DNA from: Nocardioides soli
GTDB lineage: Bacteria > Actinomycetota > Actinomycetes > Propionibacteriales > Nocardioidaceae
Length of the DNA stretch: 64,000 bases
Direction of reading: 5' to 3'
Assembly (NCBI RefSeq): GCF_014191495.1
Contig: NZ_JACHWR010000002.1
Coordinates: forward strand, 186,001-250,000
Shown here: positions 1 through 7,931 of the stretch, in pieces
Numbering within the stretch: the stretch's first letter is position 1
Layout of the letters: every line of letters begins with the position of its first letter
Position numbers and translations under genes: made by a program
Notes under the pieces: generated by a model
The model's input: only the letters and a program-made list of their open reading frames with translations
What the model was told of the DNA's origin: nothing
Database searches by the model: none

Positions 1-16
1 ACCTTCGCTCGTGTGA
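1..16 (+). CDS. Possible 3' tail of an upstream gene
   Basis: An open frame entering from the left edge ends with TGA at 14-16. A perfect 12-bp hairpin starts eight bases later, as expected for a gene end followed by a terminator. Only four codons are visible, so no product can be named and the tail may be coincidental. Confidence 0.25.
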
Positions 17-23
17 GCAAACA

Positions 24-57
24 GGGCCCGAGCCGCCTTCCACGACGGCTCGGGCCC
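24..57. repeat. Perfect palindrome 1 of repeat module A
   Basis: Arms 24-35 and 46-57 are perfect 12-bp reverse complements (GGGCCCGAGCCG / CGGCTCGGGCCC) around a 10-nt loop. There is no T-run after it. The GAGCCG...CGGCTC core recurs at 175-201, 6092-6126 and 6179-6205. It could act as a terminator for a gene ending at 16, but the recurrence suggests a repeat family. Confidence 0.75.
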
Positions 58-270
58 ACGCTGCGGTCTGTCAGCCGGACCACCTGTTCACCGCGCTCCG
101 ACTCGCCGAGCGGCCTGACACCACCGCTCGCCGGACACTCGGGCCGCCGGAAACCGCGCCCCCGAGCGGGTGAGCCGAGCCGCCTGCCAACTACGGCTCG
201 GACCACCTAGAGACCGAAGCGGCTGGCTACGCCGCTCCGACCACAACCGCTGGTCGACAGCATCCGGCCA
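24..270. repeat. Composite repeat module A at the left edge of the defence cassette
   Basis: The module has a palindrome (24-57), a CCTGACACCAC segment (114-124), a second palindrome (arms 175-182 and 194-201) and a 22-bp tail containing TGGTCGACAGCATCCGGCC (249-270). The same four elements in the same order occur at 6092-6274. The last two elements sit at a constant 6004-bp offset, with one mismatch in the 22-bp tail. The rest of the non-coding stretch 1-514 holds no convincing gene apart from a 13-codon leader ORF at 477-518. Confidence 0.6.
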
Positions 271-476
271 ACGACGGCGCCCAGGCAAGGTGTTCGAACC
301 AGTGACTCGACGTCCTGCTGCCGACGATGTCGCCGACCTGTTCGTCTCCGCCGACCGCGTCAACAAGTCGTCATGATCCTCGCGGTGTACCAGGAGCAGT
401 AATCCTCTCGCCGCGGTCAGACTCAGGGATCAAGTCGCTCGGCAATAACTGACGTGAACTGTCGGTGCCTGCCGCC

Positions 477-518
477 ATGATGAACTCGACACGACCGTCG
501 GAGAAGGGACGCTGGTGA
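477..518 (+). CDS. 13-codon leader ORF coupled to the short-pAgo effector gene
   Basis: ATG at 477 opens a 13-codon frame (MMNSTRPSEKGRW) whose TGA at 516-518 overlaps the GTG start of the DUF4365 gene at 515 in a GTGA arrangement. The Shine-Dalgarno-like GGAGAAGGGA of the effector lies inside this ORF. Translation of the leader could therefore control initiation of the toxic effector. No expression evidence is available and a chance ORF of this length is possible. Confidence 0.35.
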   Translation: MMNSTRPSEKGRW

Positions 519-1843
519 CGCTCGGCAAGATGATCGACGACAACACCCACAAGGGTGACGCCGGGATCGCGCTCATCCACCGGCGGGTTAGCCAGATGAA
601 GCAGGTCTGGCACGAGCGCACTATCGACCCCGGCATCGACGGCACCATCGAACTTCGCGACCCCGCCACCGGAGAGATGAGCAACCAGCACATCTTCGTT
701 CAGAGCAAGGCGAGCGACCGGTTCCCCGGCGAGACGGACACCAAGTTCCACTACATCTGCAAGGAACGCGACGTCGACTACTGGATGAAGGCCGGACACA
801 ACCCGGTCATCCTCATCTGCTCCCACCCCGAGACGGGAGAGGCGTGGTGGGCGCACGTGCAGTCCTGGTTCAGCGACCCGGCTCGTCGCGCAACGCTGCG
901 CGTCGACTTCGACAAGTCGACCCAGAGGTTCGATAAGGACACGACGCCACGCCTGTTCGCCGTGGCGGACCCACACGGGAAGGCGCACACGCCGGTCGCC
1001 GACCACCGGGCCGAGACTCTGGTCAGCAACCTGATGCCGGTGGAGTTCCCGGACTCCTTCTTCAGCGCGACGGCGTCAACCTCCTCCGTCGGAGCAATCT
1101 TTGCGGCACAGCGTGACTCGCCGTATCCGGTGCGGAGCGACTTCGTGCTCAGCCACGGTCGCATTTACGCCTGGGACGAGATCGCCGGAACTGGGCTCGT
1201 GCGGTCCATCACCAGCGGTTCCAGCCGCACGCCGGTCGGCGAACTCGCTGCCGGGAACGGCGACGAGCGCCGCCTGTTCGTGCGCCTCCTCGGAGCAGCA
1301 CTCCAGCACGACCTCAGCGAGACCTGCCGCTGGAACAACGACCGGCGCTTCTTGCACTACCGACCAACCGACGACCTGTCCGAACGGAAGACGCTCAGCG
1401 CGTCTGGTCATCCCCGCATCGCGTTCAAGGGCTACTACCAACGCAAGGACGACCCGTCCCGCAAGCAGTTCTATCGACACGCCGCGCTGCGCTACACGTT
1501 CACCGAGATCGGTGGCGAGTGGTTCGTTCAACTGCGACCCGACTACTTCTTCACCAGCGACGGCTACAAGGAATCCCCGTTCGCCGACGAGTACCTGAGC
1601 AAACTCAAACGCCGCGAACGCAACCCCGCCGTCCTTGGCGAAACTCAACTCTGGGCAGGCATCCTGCAAGGGGACGTCGAACCCACCCTCATGAACCATG
1701 ACGGACAAGACCGAATCCTGACCTTCGGCCCGCTCGTCACCTTCGAAGCCGACCGAGGTATCGACGACCAGGACTGGCTCCCACCTGCGGGGGCCGAGGA
1801 GAACCCCGACCAGATGGCGCTCGACTTCGAGGATCTGGAATGA
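515..1843 (+). CDS. DUF4365 (DREN)-APAZ effector nuclease of a short-pAgo system
   Basis: A 442-aa protein. The N-terminal ~155 residues match the DUF4365 pattern, a PD-(D/E)XK-like nuclease: Asp42 in PGIDG and Gln63-x-Lys65 in VQSK are the candidate catalytic residues. From about residue 160 to the end it resembles APAZ, the N/PAZ-like region that binds short Argonautes, including RHAALRYTF, WFVQLRPDYFFTSDG and RNPAVLG. In short-pAgo systems of this type (SPARDA) the pAgo recognises invader nucleic acid and the APAZ partner becomes an indiscriminate nuclease. The GTG start at 515 is chosen because GGAGAAGGGA lies five to six bases upstream. The stop overlaps the pAgo ATG by four bases. Domain assignment is by eye; no profile search was run. 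Confidence 0.85.
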   Translation: MTLGKMIDDNTHKGDAGIALIHRRVSQMKQVWHERTIDPGIDGTIELRDPATGEMSNQHIFVQSKASDRFPGETDTKFHYICKERDVDYWMKAGHNPVILICSHPETGEAWWAHVQSWFSDPARRATLRVDFDKSTQRFDKDTTPRLFAVADPHGKAHTPVADHRAETLVSNLMPVEFPDSFFSATASTSSVGAIFAAQRDSPYPVRSDFVLSHGRIYAWDEIAGTGLVRSITSGSSRTPVGELAAGNGDERRLFVRLLGAALQHDLSETCRWNNDRRFLHYRPTDDLSERKTLSASGHPRIAFKGYYQRKDDPSRKQFYRHAALRYTFTEIGGEWFVQLRPDYFFTSDGYKESPFADEYLSKLKRRERNPAVLGETQLWAGILQGDVEPTLMNHDGQDRILTFGPLVTFEADRGIDDQDWLPPAGAEENPDQMALDFEDLE

Positions 1844-3288
1844 AGATCACTGTCCTTGACGAGCCCGCGCTCGAATTCGCCCATGGCGGTCACCACATCG
1901 ACCCACGCCACGGCATCGACTTCTACGGTCCCGCTGACCTCGACGACACCGCCGTCCGGGTTATCAGGGTCGGCATTGTCGGCCCTCAAGCCTCCATCGA
2001 CGGCGTCAAGCGGTGGCTGGACTCGTGCCGCAGCACCGTCGCCGCGAAGGACAGCCATCTGGGCCACCTCTACATGCCGTTCCCCGGGTTCGACACAGAT
2101 CGCGCTTTCCGCTCCACCATCGTCTGGAACGGACGCCTCGAACGCCCCATCGCCAAGCGCGACCTCGATGCGTTCGACGGGGCCAACCCACTCACCGCCG
2201 CACAGGCCGCTGTCGACATCTACGACCGCGAACTCGAAGCGCTCCATGAGGAGCCCAACTGCGACGTCGTCATCGTCTGCCGCCCTGACAACCTCATCGA
2301 CACGGGAACCCGTCCTACGCGCGGGAGAGCCACCTCCGCCGATGGCGAGGAGCCCTCGGGTCCGTTGCCGCCGGGGCAGGGTGATTTCCACTCTCTGCTC
2401 AAGGCTCGGTCGCTTCGGTATAGCCAGCCCATCCAGATTATCCGCCGCTCGACCTGGGACCCGACCTTCAAGGAGCCCAAGGCTGCCGAGGTCAAGGTCA
2501 AGCAGGACGAGGCGACCCGCGCGTGGAACCTCCACACGGCCCTTTACTACAAGGCCGGGGGCGTCCCGTGGCGGCTCCCTCGCGACGCCAAAGACCTCGC
2601 GAGTTGCTACGTCGGCGTCGCGTTCTACGGCAGCGCCGATAAGGAGACCCTCGAAACGAGCGTGGCCCAGGTCTTCAACCAGCGCGGTGACGGCGTAATC
2701 GTCCGAGGCGGGCAGGCGCGCATCTCCAAGGTCGACCGGCAGGCGCACCTCGCCGAGGATGACGCCCACCAACTTCTCCGTGATGCGTTGGAGAAGTACC
2801 GCCGCGAGCACAAGCAGAGCCCCGCCCGGATCGTTCTGCACAAGACGTCCGCGTTCACCCCGGACGAGGCCGCCGGGTTCCGTGCAGCCGCGAACGAGCA
2901 GCACATCGAAATCCTCGAACTCATCTGGCTCAGCCAGTCCGAGCACGTCCGGTTGTTTCGGCGCGGACAGCAGGCTGCCCTACGCGGAACCCTGCTCACC
3001 CTCGACGAAGACCGTCACGTCCTCTACACGCGAGGCAGCGTGCCCTTCTACAAGACCTACCCCGGCATGTACATCCCACAGGCCGTCGGAATGCGACTCC
3101 ACGAGGCCGAGAGCAGCCCCGAGGACCTCGCGCGCGAACTGCTCTCCCTCACCAAGATGAACTGGAACGCCACCCAACTCGACGGACGCGACCCCATCAC
3201 CCTCCGGACCGCCGACAAGGTCGGCGACATCCTCCGCCACCTCGAACCGACAGACCTACCCGCATCCAGATACGCCTTCTACATGTGA
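1840..3288 (+). CDS. Short prokaryotic Argonaute (MID-PIWI), catalytically inactive
   Basis: A 482-aa protein, the usual size of short pAgos, which lack N and PAZ domains. The MID region (about 100-250) has the guide 5'-phosphate pocket pattern: SQPIQII (195-201), KVKQDEATRAWN (219-230) and ALYYKAGGVPWRL (234-246). The PIWI domain (about 255-482) has VGVAFYG (258-264), RIVLHKTS, the YTRGSVPFY-TYPGMYIP stretch and the C-terminal LTKMNWN...ITLRTADKVG signature. The first PIWI catalytic Asp is replaced (VGVAF), so slicing is not expected; the protein should be a guided sensor. It overlaps the DUF4365-APAZ gene by four bases (ATGA), which indicates an operon and a heterodimer. Confidence 0.9.
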   Translation: MKITVLDEPALEFAHGGHHIDPRHGIDFYGPADLDDTAVRVIRVGIVGPQASIDGVKRWLDSCRSTVAAKDSHLGHLYMPFPGFDTDRAFRSTIVWNGRLERPIAKRDLDAFDGANPLTAAQAAVDIYDRELEALHEEPNCDVVIVCRPDNLIDTGTRPTRGRATSADGEEPSGPLPPGQGDFHSLLKARSLRYSQPIQIIRRSTWDPTFKEPKAAEVKVKQDEATRAWNLHTALYYKAGGVPWRLPRDAKDLASCYVGVAFYGSADKETLETSVAQVFNQRGDGVIVRGGQARISKVDRQAHLAEDDAHQLLRDALEKYRREHKQSPARIVLHKTSAFTPDEAAGFRAAANEQHIEILELIWLSQSEHVRLFRRGQQAALRGTLLTLDEDRHVLYTRGSVPFYKTYPGMYIPQAVGMRLHEAESSPEDLARELLSLTKMNWNATQLDGRDPITLRTADKVGDILRHLEPTDLPASRYAFYM

Positions 3289-3612
3289 TCCCGCGCGGGC
3301 GGACTTGGAACAGCCGGTCCGCGTCGCAGCCACGGCTGGCAGCCACCGGCGGGCCCCGGGCGTCATGAAACGTCTCTCCGAATGTCGGTCGGAGGGCGGT
3401 TGACGGGCCGCTCCAACCGACAGTCTGTAGTGATCCGAGCCGTGTGAGAGGTGGCACGGGCGACGTGCCAACTTCGTGGTCGCATGCCAGTGAGCGATGG
3501 GCCTGGGTTCCAGTTCTCACGCGCAACGTCGGTGGAAGCACCTAATCTCGTGCGCGAGCGGCTCCACGGGACGGGTTCGGAGGGGCATTAACGCTCGGCG
3601 AACGGGGAGAAC
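3289..3612. other. Intergenic gap between the pAgo operon and the OLD operon
   Basis: A 324-bp stretch with no convincing gene. It holds a short inverted repeat, TGGCACG (3452-3458) and CGTGCCA (3464-3470), and a GGGGAG ribosome-binding site just before the ATG at 3613. It probably carries the pAgo operon terminator and the promoter of the next operon, but no clear -35/-10 pair is visible. Confidence 0.45.
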
Positions 3613-5541
3613 ATGGAACTGGTCAAGGCACGGGTCAAGGTCTACAAGGCGGTCATCGACTCCGAGTGGTTCACGCTCGAAGACCTAACCTGCTTGGTCG
3701 GCAAGAACGAGAGTGGCAAGACCGCCATCCTCGAAGCGCTGGAGAAGATCAACGCGGCCCGAACCGAGCGGGGCGACTTCCGCGAGACCGACTACCCGCG
3801 CGTCCTGTCGGAGGACTACAACGAGGGCGAGGTCGCCGTCGAGACCGTCTGGTCCCTCAGCGACGAAGAAGTCGCCGAACTCGGACGTCTCGCTGGCGAT
3901 CCAGGCGCTGTGACCAGCCGTCAAGTCACCGTGACCAAGAACTACGGCAACGAACTCGGCTGGAGCCTCCCGCTCAACATGGGCGCTTCCGTGGAGGCTC
4001 TTCTCGCGAGCGGCTCCCTGAATGCAGCCGAGGCGGAGCCCCTCAAGAGTGCAGCCAACCCACAGGAACTCATCAAGGCCCTTGGTGCACTGCCCGAGCC
4101 GACGCCGAAGCAGACCGCGCTGCACCAGACGCTGTCTTCGCTGCTTCCCAACGGCAGCCTCAGCGCGTCAGCCAGGGCGTACCTGCGGACTCGCTTGCCA
4201 GTCTTCGTCTACTACGCCGAGTACGACCGCCTGCCCGGCCGCATCTCGGTCAACCAGGTGATCCAACATCGCGACAACTCGACGTTGGAGAGCCTCGTTG
4301 GCGCGAACGTCTTCATGGCGCTGCTCTCGATGGTCGGCACGTCCCTCGACGATCTGGTCAACATCAACACCTCCGAGGCCCTGATCAGCAAGTTGGAGGG
4401 CGTCGAGAGCCGCATGTCCAAGCGGATCTTCAAGTACTGGAGCCAGAACAAGCATCTCAAGGTCAGATTCCGCTTCCACGAAGCCGCACCCGGCGACGAC
4501 GCCCCCTTCAACACCGGCAAGGTCTTCCAGACCCGCATCGAGAACACCCGGCACGAAGCGACGATCTCGCTCGACGAGCGCAGCACGGGGTTCATCTGGT
4601 TCTTCTCTTTCCTCGTCTGGTTCTCCGAGGTTCAGAAGACCTACGGCGAGAACCTCATCGTCCTGCTCGACGAGCCCGGTCTGAGCCTTCACGCCAAGGC
4701 GCAGGAGGACCTCCTCCGGTTCATCAACGAAGAACTCCTCACGAAGTACCAGGTCATCTACAGCACCCACTCGCCGTTCATGATCGACTCCTCGAACCTG
4801 CTCTCGTGCCGCACGGTCGAAGACGTCACCGCCGGTGACGGAGAAGTCCTCGGCACCAAGGTGAACTCCGAAGTCCTGAAGGCCAACGGCGACACCCTGT
4901 TCCCGCTGCGCGCAGCGCTCGGCTACGACATCTCCCAGTCGCTGTTCGTTGGCGAGCACACGCTGCTCGTCGAAGGTCCCTCCGACCTCCTCTACATCCA
5001 GTGGGCAAGCCAAACGTTGGATGCGGCTGGACGCGTCGGGCTCGACCACCGATGGACCGTGACGCCGTGCGGCGGCATCACCAAGGTCCCGTCCTTCCTC
5101 GCACTCTTCTCCGGCAACAACCTCCACGTCGCCGTTCTCGCCGACCTCGCTGACGGGGTCCGCAACAAGGTCCGCGAGATCCAGGACTCAGAACTCCTCC
5201 AGGACGGGCACGTCTTCGTCGCCACCGACTACTCCGCCAACGAGCGCAACGCTGACACCGAAGACATCCTCGGCAGGGCCTTCTATGTCGACCTCATCAA
5301 CGCTGCCTACGGGCTCACTGGCGGCAAGAAGATGCCTGCAAAGAAGGCCGCCGACGCCGACGACCGTGTTGTGGAAGAGGCGAAGACGTTCGCCTCTGAC
5401 TGGTCGGACAAGAGGTACGACCACTACACGCCCTCGAAGTACCTGATCACCCACCCAGAGGCCGTGAGTGGCAAGTCGCTCGACGAGGCGCTGGACAACT
5501 TCGAGCGGCTGTTTAAGGACCTAAACGAACTTCTGCCATGA
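3613..5541 (+). CDS. OLD-family ATP-dependent nuclease (AAA ATPase plus TOPRIM)
   Basis: A 642-aa protein. The ABC-type ATPase half has Walker A VGKNESGKTA (29-38), a signature-like SLDERSTG (about 319-326), Walker B LIVLLDEPG (348-356) and the H-loop STHSPFM (384-390). A TOPRIM half follows, with LLVEGPSD (451-458; Glu454, Asp458), DLAD (511-514) and a later acidic cluster ERNADTED. This is the OLD (overcoming lysogenization defect) layout, seen in anti-phage proteins including GajA of Gabija, but no UvrD-like helicase (GajB) follows. Instead the stop overlaps the ATG of an M41-type peptidase by four bases. ATG at 3613 is preceded by GGGGAG. Nuclease activity is inferred from family. Confidence 0.85.
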   Translation: MELVKARVKVYKAVIDSEWFTLEDLTCLVGKNESGKTAILEALEKINAARTERGDFRETDYPRVLSEDYNEGEVAVETVWSLSDEEVAELGRLAGDPGAVTSRQVTVTKNYGNELGWSLPLNMGASVEALLASGSLNAAEAEPLKSAANPQELIKALGALPEPTPKQTALHQTLSSLLPNGSLSASARAYLRTRLPVFVYYAEYDRLPGRISVNQVIQHRDNSTLESLVGANVFMALLSMVGTSLDDLVNINTSEALISKLEGVESRMSKRIFKYWSQNKHLKVRFRFHEAAPGDDAPFNTGKVFQTRIENTRHEATISLDERSTGFIWFFSFLVWFSEVQKTYGENLIVLLDEPGLSLHAKAQEDLLRFINEELLTKYQVIYSTHSPFMIDSSNLLSCRTVEDVTAGDGEVLGTKVNSEVLKANGDTLFPLRAALGYDISQSLFVGEHTLLVEGPSDLLYIQWASQTLDAAGRVGLDHRWTVTPCGGITKVPSFLALFSGNNLHVAVLADLADGVRNKVREIQDSELLQDGHVFVATDYSANERNADTEDILGRAFYVDLINAAYGLTGGKKMPAKKAADADDRVVEEAKTFASDWSDKRYDHYTPSKYLITHPEAVSGKSLDEALDNFERLFKDLNELLP

Positions 5542-5981
5542 CGAGCGAGGGATCTATCGAGAAGGGGCGCTTCGTAGGAGAACGCGGCCCGGTACCCATT
5601 TCTCCGGCAACGGCGCATCACGAGGCGGGGCATGCGATGGCGTGCGAGCACTTCGGCCTCGGCTGGGTCATCCACGCGCCGAACGACGAAGAAAACTTCA
5701 TGGGACAGACCCAACCCGTGCGACTCGGCCCGCCGTTGGAGGGGTTCACGTTGGAGGACGCTGTCGTGATCGCCATGTCGGGCTGGGCCGCAGAGTGCCA
5801 CCATCTCGGCAACTGGGAGGACCCGTACGTCCGCGAAGGTGCCGAGCACGACTTCATCGAACTCGACGCCCTCGACGAGGAGCGGCGTGATCCAGTCACG
5901 GAACGAGCCAAGGCGCTAGTCGACGTCGAATGGAAGCGCGTTAAGGAGATCGCGGACGACATGCTGCGAAGGTTCGGGTAG
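5538..5981 (+). CDS. Stand-alone M41 (FtsH-type) zinc metallopeptidase domain protein
   Basis: A 147-aa protein with HEAGH at residues 28-32 and GAEHDF at 101-106. In FtsH the zinc ligands are the two His of HEAGH and the Asp of a TGAxxD motif, matched here by His28, His32 and Asp105, so the site looks complete. The AAA ATPase module and membrane anchor of FtsH are absent; the ATPase in this operon belongs to the preceding OLD protein, whose stop overlaps this start (ATGA). The pairing suggests that the peptidase is an effector, a maturation factor or a switch for the OLD nuclease. I know of no named system with this exact pair; that is recollection, not a search. Confidence 0.75.
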   Translation: MTSEGSIEKGRFVGERGPVPISPATAHHEAGHAMACEHFGLGWVIHAPNDEENFMGQTQPVRLGPPLEGFTLEDAVVIAMSGWAAECHHLGNWEDPYVREGAEHDFIELDALDEERRDPVTERAKALVDVEWKRVKEIADDMLRRFG

Positions 5982-6091
5982 GTCTCGCAAACCACCTGGC
6001 GAACCCTCGCCGAGCGTGAGGTCACATCGGCCTCGGCCTCTGCCTCAACCGCAGGCCCGCCCTGAACGACAGACGCACGAGGTCGGCGGCG

Positions 6092-6126
6092 GTGGTCCGA
6101 GCCGCTTGCTACTCGGCTCGGACCAC
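6092..6126. repeat. Perfect palindrome of repeat module B
   Basis: Arms 6092-6104 and 6114-6126 are perfect 13-bp reverse complements (GTGGTCCGAGCCG / CGGCTCGGACCAC) around a 9-nt loop. It lies 110 bp after the peptidase gene and could end that transcript, but it has no U-tract and belongs to the same family as the palindromes at 24-57 and 175-201. Confidence 0.75.
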
Positions 6127-6274
6127 GCCGTAAGCCCGGCTCGCCTGACACCACGCTCCGGAGCGCCTCGCCGGTGGGCCGAGCCGCCTGTCAACAACGG
6201 CTCGGATCACCGGCGGTCGGGTGCACCTGTTCACCGCGCGCCCGACGATTCTGCTGGTCGACAACATCCGGCCA
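6092..6274. repeat. Composite repeat module B at the right edge of the defence cassette
   Basis: It contains a palindrome (6092-6126), CCTGACACCAC (6144-6154), a second palindrome (arms 6179-6186 and 6198-6205) and a 22-bp tail (6253-6274) with TGGTCGACAACATCCGGCC. All four elements parallel module A at 24-270. The sequence CACCTGTTCACCGCGC is also shared (near 80 and 6224), but at a different offset. It fills most of the 375-bp non-coding gap 5982-6356. Confidence 0.6.
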
Positions 6275-6356
6275 TTGGTGCGGCCGTGACAAGCCCTCGA
6301 TGCCTCGGCCGCACCTGTCGGCGCGCCAACCGACGTCCGCCGATACTGGGGACGTG

Positions 6357-7931
6357 ATGAACGTGGAGCCCCCCAACGGGTCCGATGCGCCGCCGGAACG
6401 GCGAGAGCGGGAGGAGCGCACCGGGGCGGCCGTCAACGATTACGTGGCCATGGTCGCCAGACACCGGCCATATCGGGACACGTCGCCGCGCAGAACGATC
6501 CCGTTCCGCGATTTTCGGCAGGAGGTGCGTCGGCACCGGCCGTCCGATCTTCTGCCCACCCTGGCAGCACTCGCGCTTGCGGGAGGCGATCCGCCGTTCT
6601 CCGCGCAGTGGCTCGCGACGATGCCGCCGTGGGCAATCGCGCTCGCGGCCCGAGAGTCCATCTTGTGGGGCAACGAACACCGCAAAGAGGGAGTCACTGG
6701 AGACGACTTGCGCAGGCTCTTCAACGCGCACAACGACGTCGTGGGCGTGCCGCGCGAGCGGGACGACAATTTCGTCCTGGGAATGCTCACGCAGGTTGCC
6801 TACGAACAGTTCCCGTACCAAGAGTCGATCTTCGAAGAGGTGAGCCGCACCCACGCGCTCCTGGTCGACGGACTGTCCGCCGTCAACCTCGAAGTCCTCA
6901 GCGAGAAGGCGTGGGAGGAGATGCTGGGGGCACCGCTCGGCCAGGTCGTCGGGGCCACCTTCTTCCTGCAGGTGGCTGCCTCCAAGAACGCGGGCTGGTT
7001 CGACCACAAGTGGCTCGACCGTCCGGATATGCAGGAGATCTACGATGTGTGGCCCCGCGAGGTCATCGAGCGTCGTGCTCTCGAACTCTCCTCAACGTTC
7101 GAAGAGTTCAAGGCTGCGTACCACGCTGCTCCACATCCGCCGGACGGAAACGAAAGGTATTCCTTCAACCCGCTCGTGGAGCGCCCGTTCGTACGGATGA
7201 ACGACGGGCGGTACCTGGCTCCGCAACCTCGACTCATCCTCCGGACAATCACCCCTGGTGCCCTTTACTACCGTGGTATCCGAGCGCTCGGCGAGCCGTT
7301 CGCCCGCGACCTTGGAAAACTCACCGAGCGGTACGTCGGCAGACAACTGAAGTCGATCAAGCCGACCCCGGACCTCTACCCGGAAATCTTGTACGGCAAG
7401 CCCGAACAGGCGAGCACGGATTGGTTCTTGGTTCTCCCGAGCGTCGTCGTCATGTTCGAGGTGAAGTCCGCCCGCTTCGGCCTGCTCGAACGCGCCGCAG
7501 CGCCCGGCTTCGAGAAGCGAACCAAGAGCCTCATCGACAAGGCGGTCGGTCAACTCATACGGTCATCCACGGAGATCGACGCCCGCAACCCCGCCTTCGA
7601 GCACATCCCGAGTGACCGTCCACGGATCGGCGTCCTCGTGACCGCCGAGCCGCACTACCTCGCAAACAGCCACTGGACCAGAGAGACCGTTCAGCAAGCG
7701 CCGTTCCCCACACTCACGGCCTCGCTGCGAGACATCGAACTGCTCGCCGCCCTGCCTCTCGACGAGGTCGAACGCCAGTTGGTCGAGATTGCCAACGACC
7801 CCGACCGCTCGACCTGGAGCCTCGGCACGGCGTTCGACCGTAGCAAGAAGCAAGGTCCGAACGTGGTGCTCCAGGAGGCATGGGATTCCTACCCGTGGCT
7901 GGAGGAACTCGACATCGACGAGGACCAGTGA
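6357..7931 (+). CDS. Unrecognised protein with a C-terminal PD-(D/E)XK nuclease-like region
   Basis: A 524-aa protein. The N-terminal ~300 residues are mostly helical-looking and not recognised. The C-terminal part carries a restriction-endonuclease-like pattern: Glu324 (LTERYVG), Asp355 (STDWFLV), Glu368-x-Lys370 (VVMFEVKSARFG) and Gln399 in KAVGQLIRS. There is no signal peptide or membrane span. The frame is open from 6174, but that extension would translate repeat module B. ATG at 6357 (or GTG at 6354) is preferred because CTGGGGA lies just upstream. Its place beside two other nuclease operons suggests a third defence gene. It is monocistronic. Confidence 0.65.
   Translation: MNVEPPNGSDAPPERREREERTGAAVNDYVAMVARHRPYRDTSPRRTIPFRDFRQEVRRHRPSDLLPTLAALALAGGDPPFSAQWLATMPPWAIALAARESILWGNEHRKEGVTGDDLRRLFNAHNDVVGVPRERDDNFVLGMLTQVAYEQFPYQESIFEEVSRTHALLVDGLSAVNLEVLSEKAWEEMLGAPLGQVVGATFFLQVAASKNAGWFDHKWLDRPDMQEIYDVWPREVIERRALELSSTFEEFKAAYHAAPHPPDGNERYSFNPLVERPFVRMNDGRYLAPQPRLILRTITPGALYYRGIRALGEPFARDLGKLTERYVGRQLKSIKPTPDLYPEILYGKPEQASTDWFLVLPSVVVMFEVKSARFGLLERAAAPGFEKRTKSLIDKAVGQLIRSSTEIDARNPAFEHIPSDRPRIGVLVTAEPHYLANSHWTRETVQQAPFPTLTASLRDIELLAALPLDEVERQLVEIANDPDRSTWSLGTAFDRSKKQGPNVVLQEAWDSYPWLEELDIDEDQ

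Noticed and set aside
24..270. CRISPR array
   Set aside because: The repeated palindromes are few, unevenly spaced, of different lengths, and no cas gene is present.
280..320. tRNA fragment or attachment site (GTTCGAACC) at the island edge
   Set aside because: The T-loop-like bases are not flanked by pairing stems, and no acceptor or anticodon arm is present.
3613..5541. Gabija GajA
   Set aside because: No UvrD-like GajB follows; the coupled gene is a metallopeptidase.
3613..5981. PARIS (AriA/AriB) system
   Set aside because: ATPase and TOPRIM are in a single protein and the second gene has HEAGH rather than a TOPRIM fold.
6174..6356. N-terminal extension of the PD-(D/E)XK protein
   Set aside because: It would translate repeat module B and has no protein-like composition; a ribosome-binding site precedes ATG 6357.
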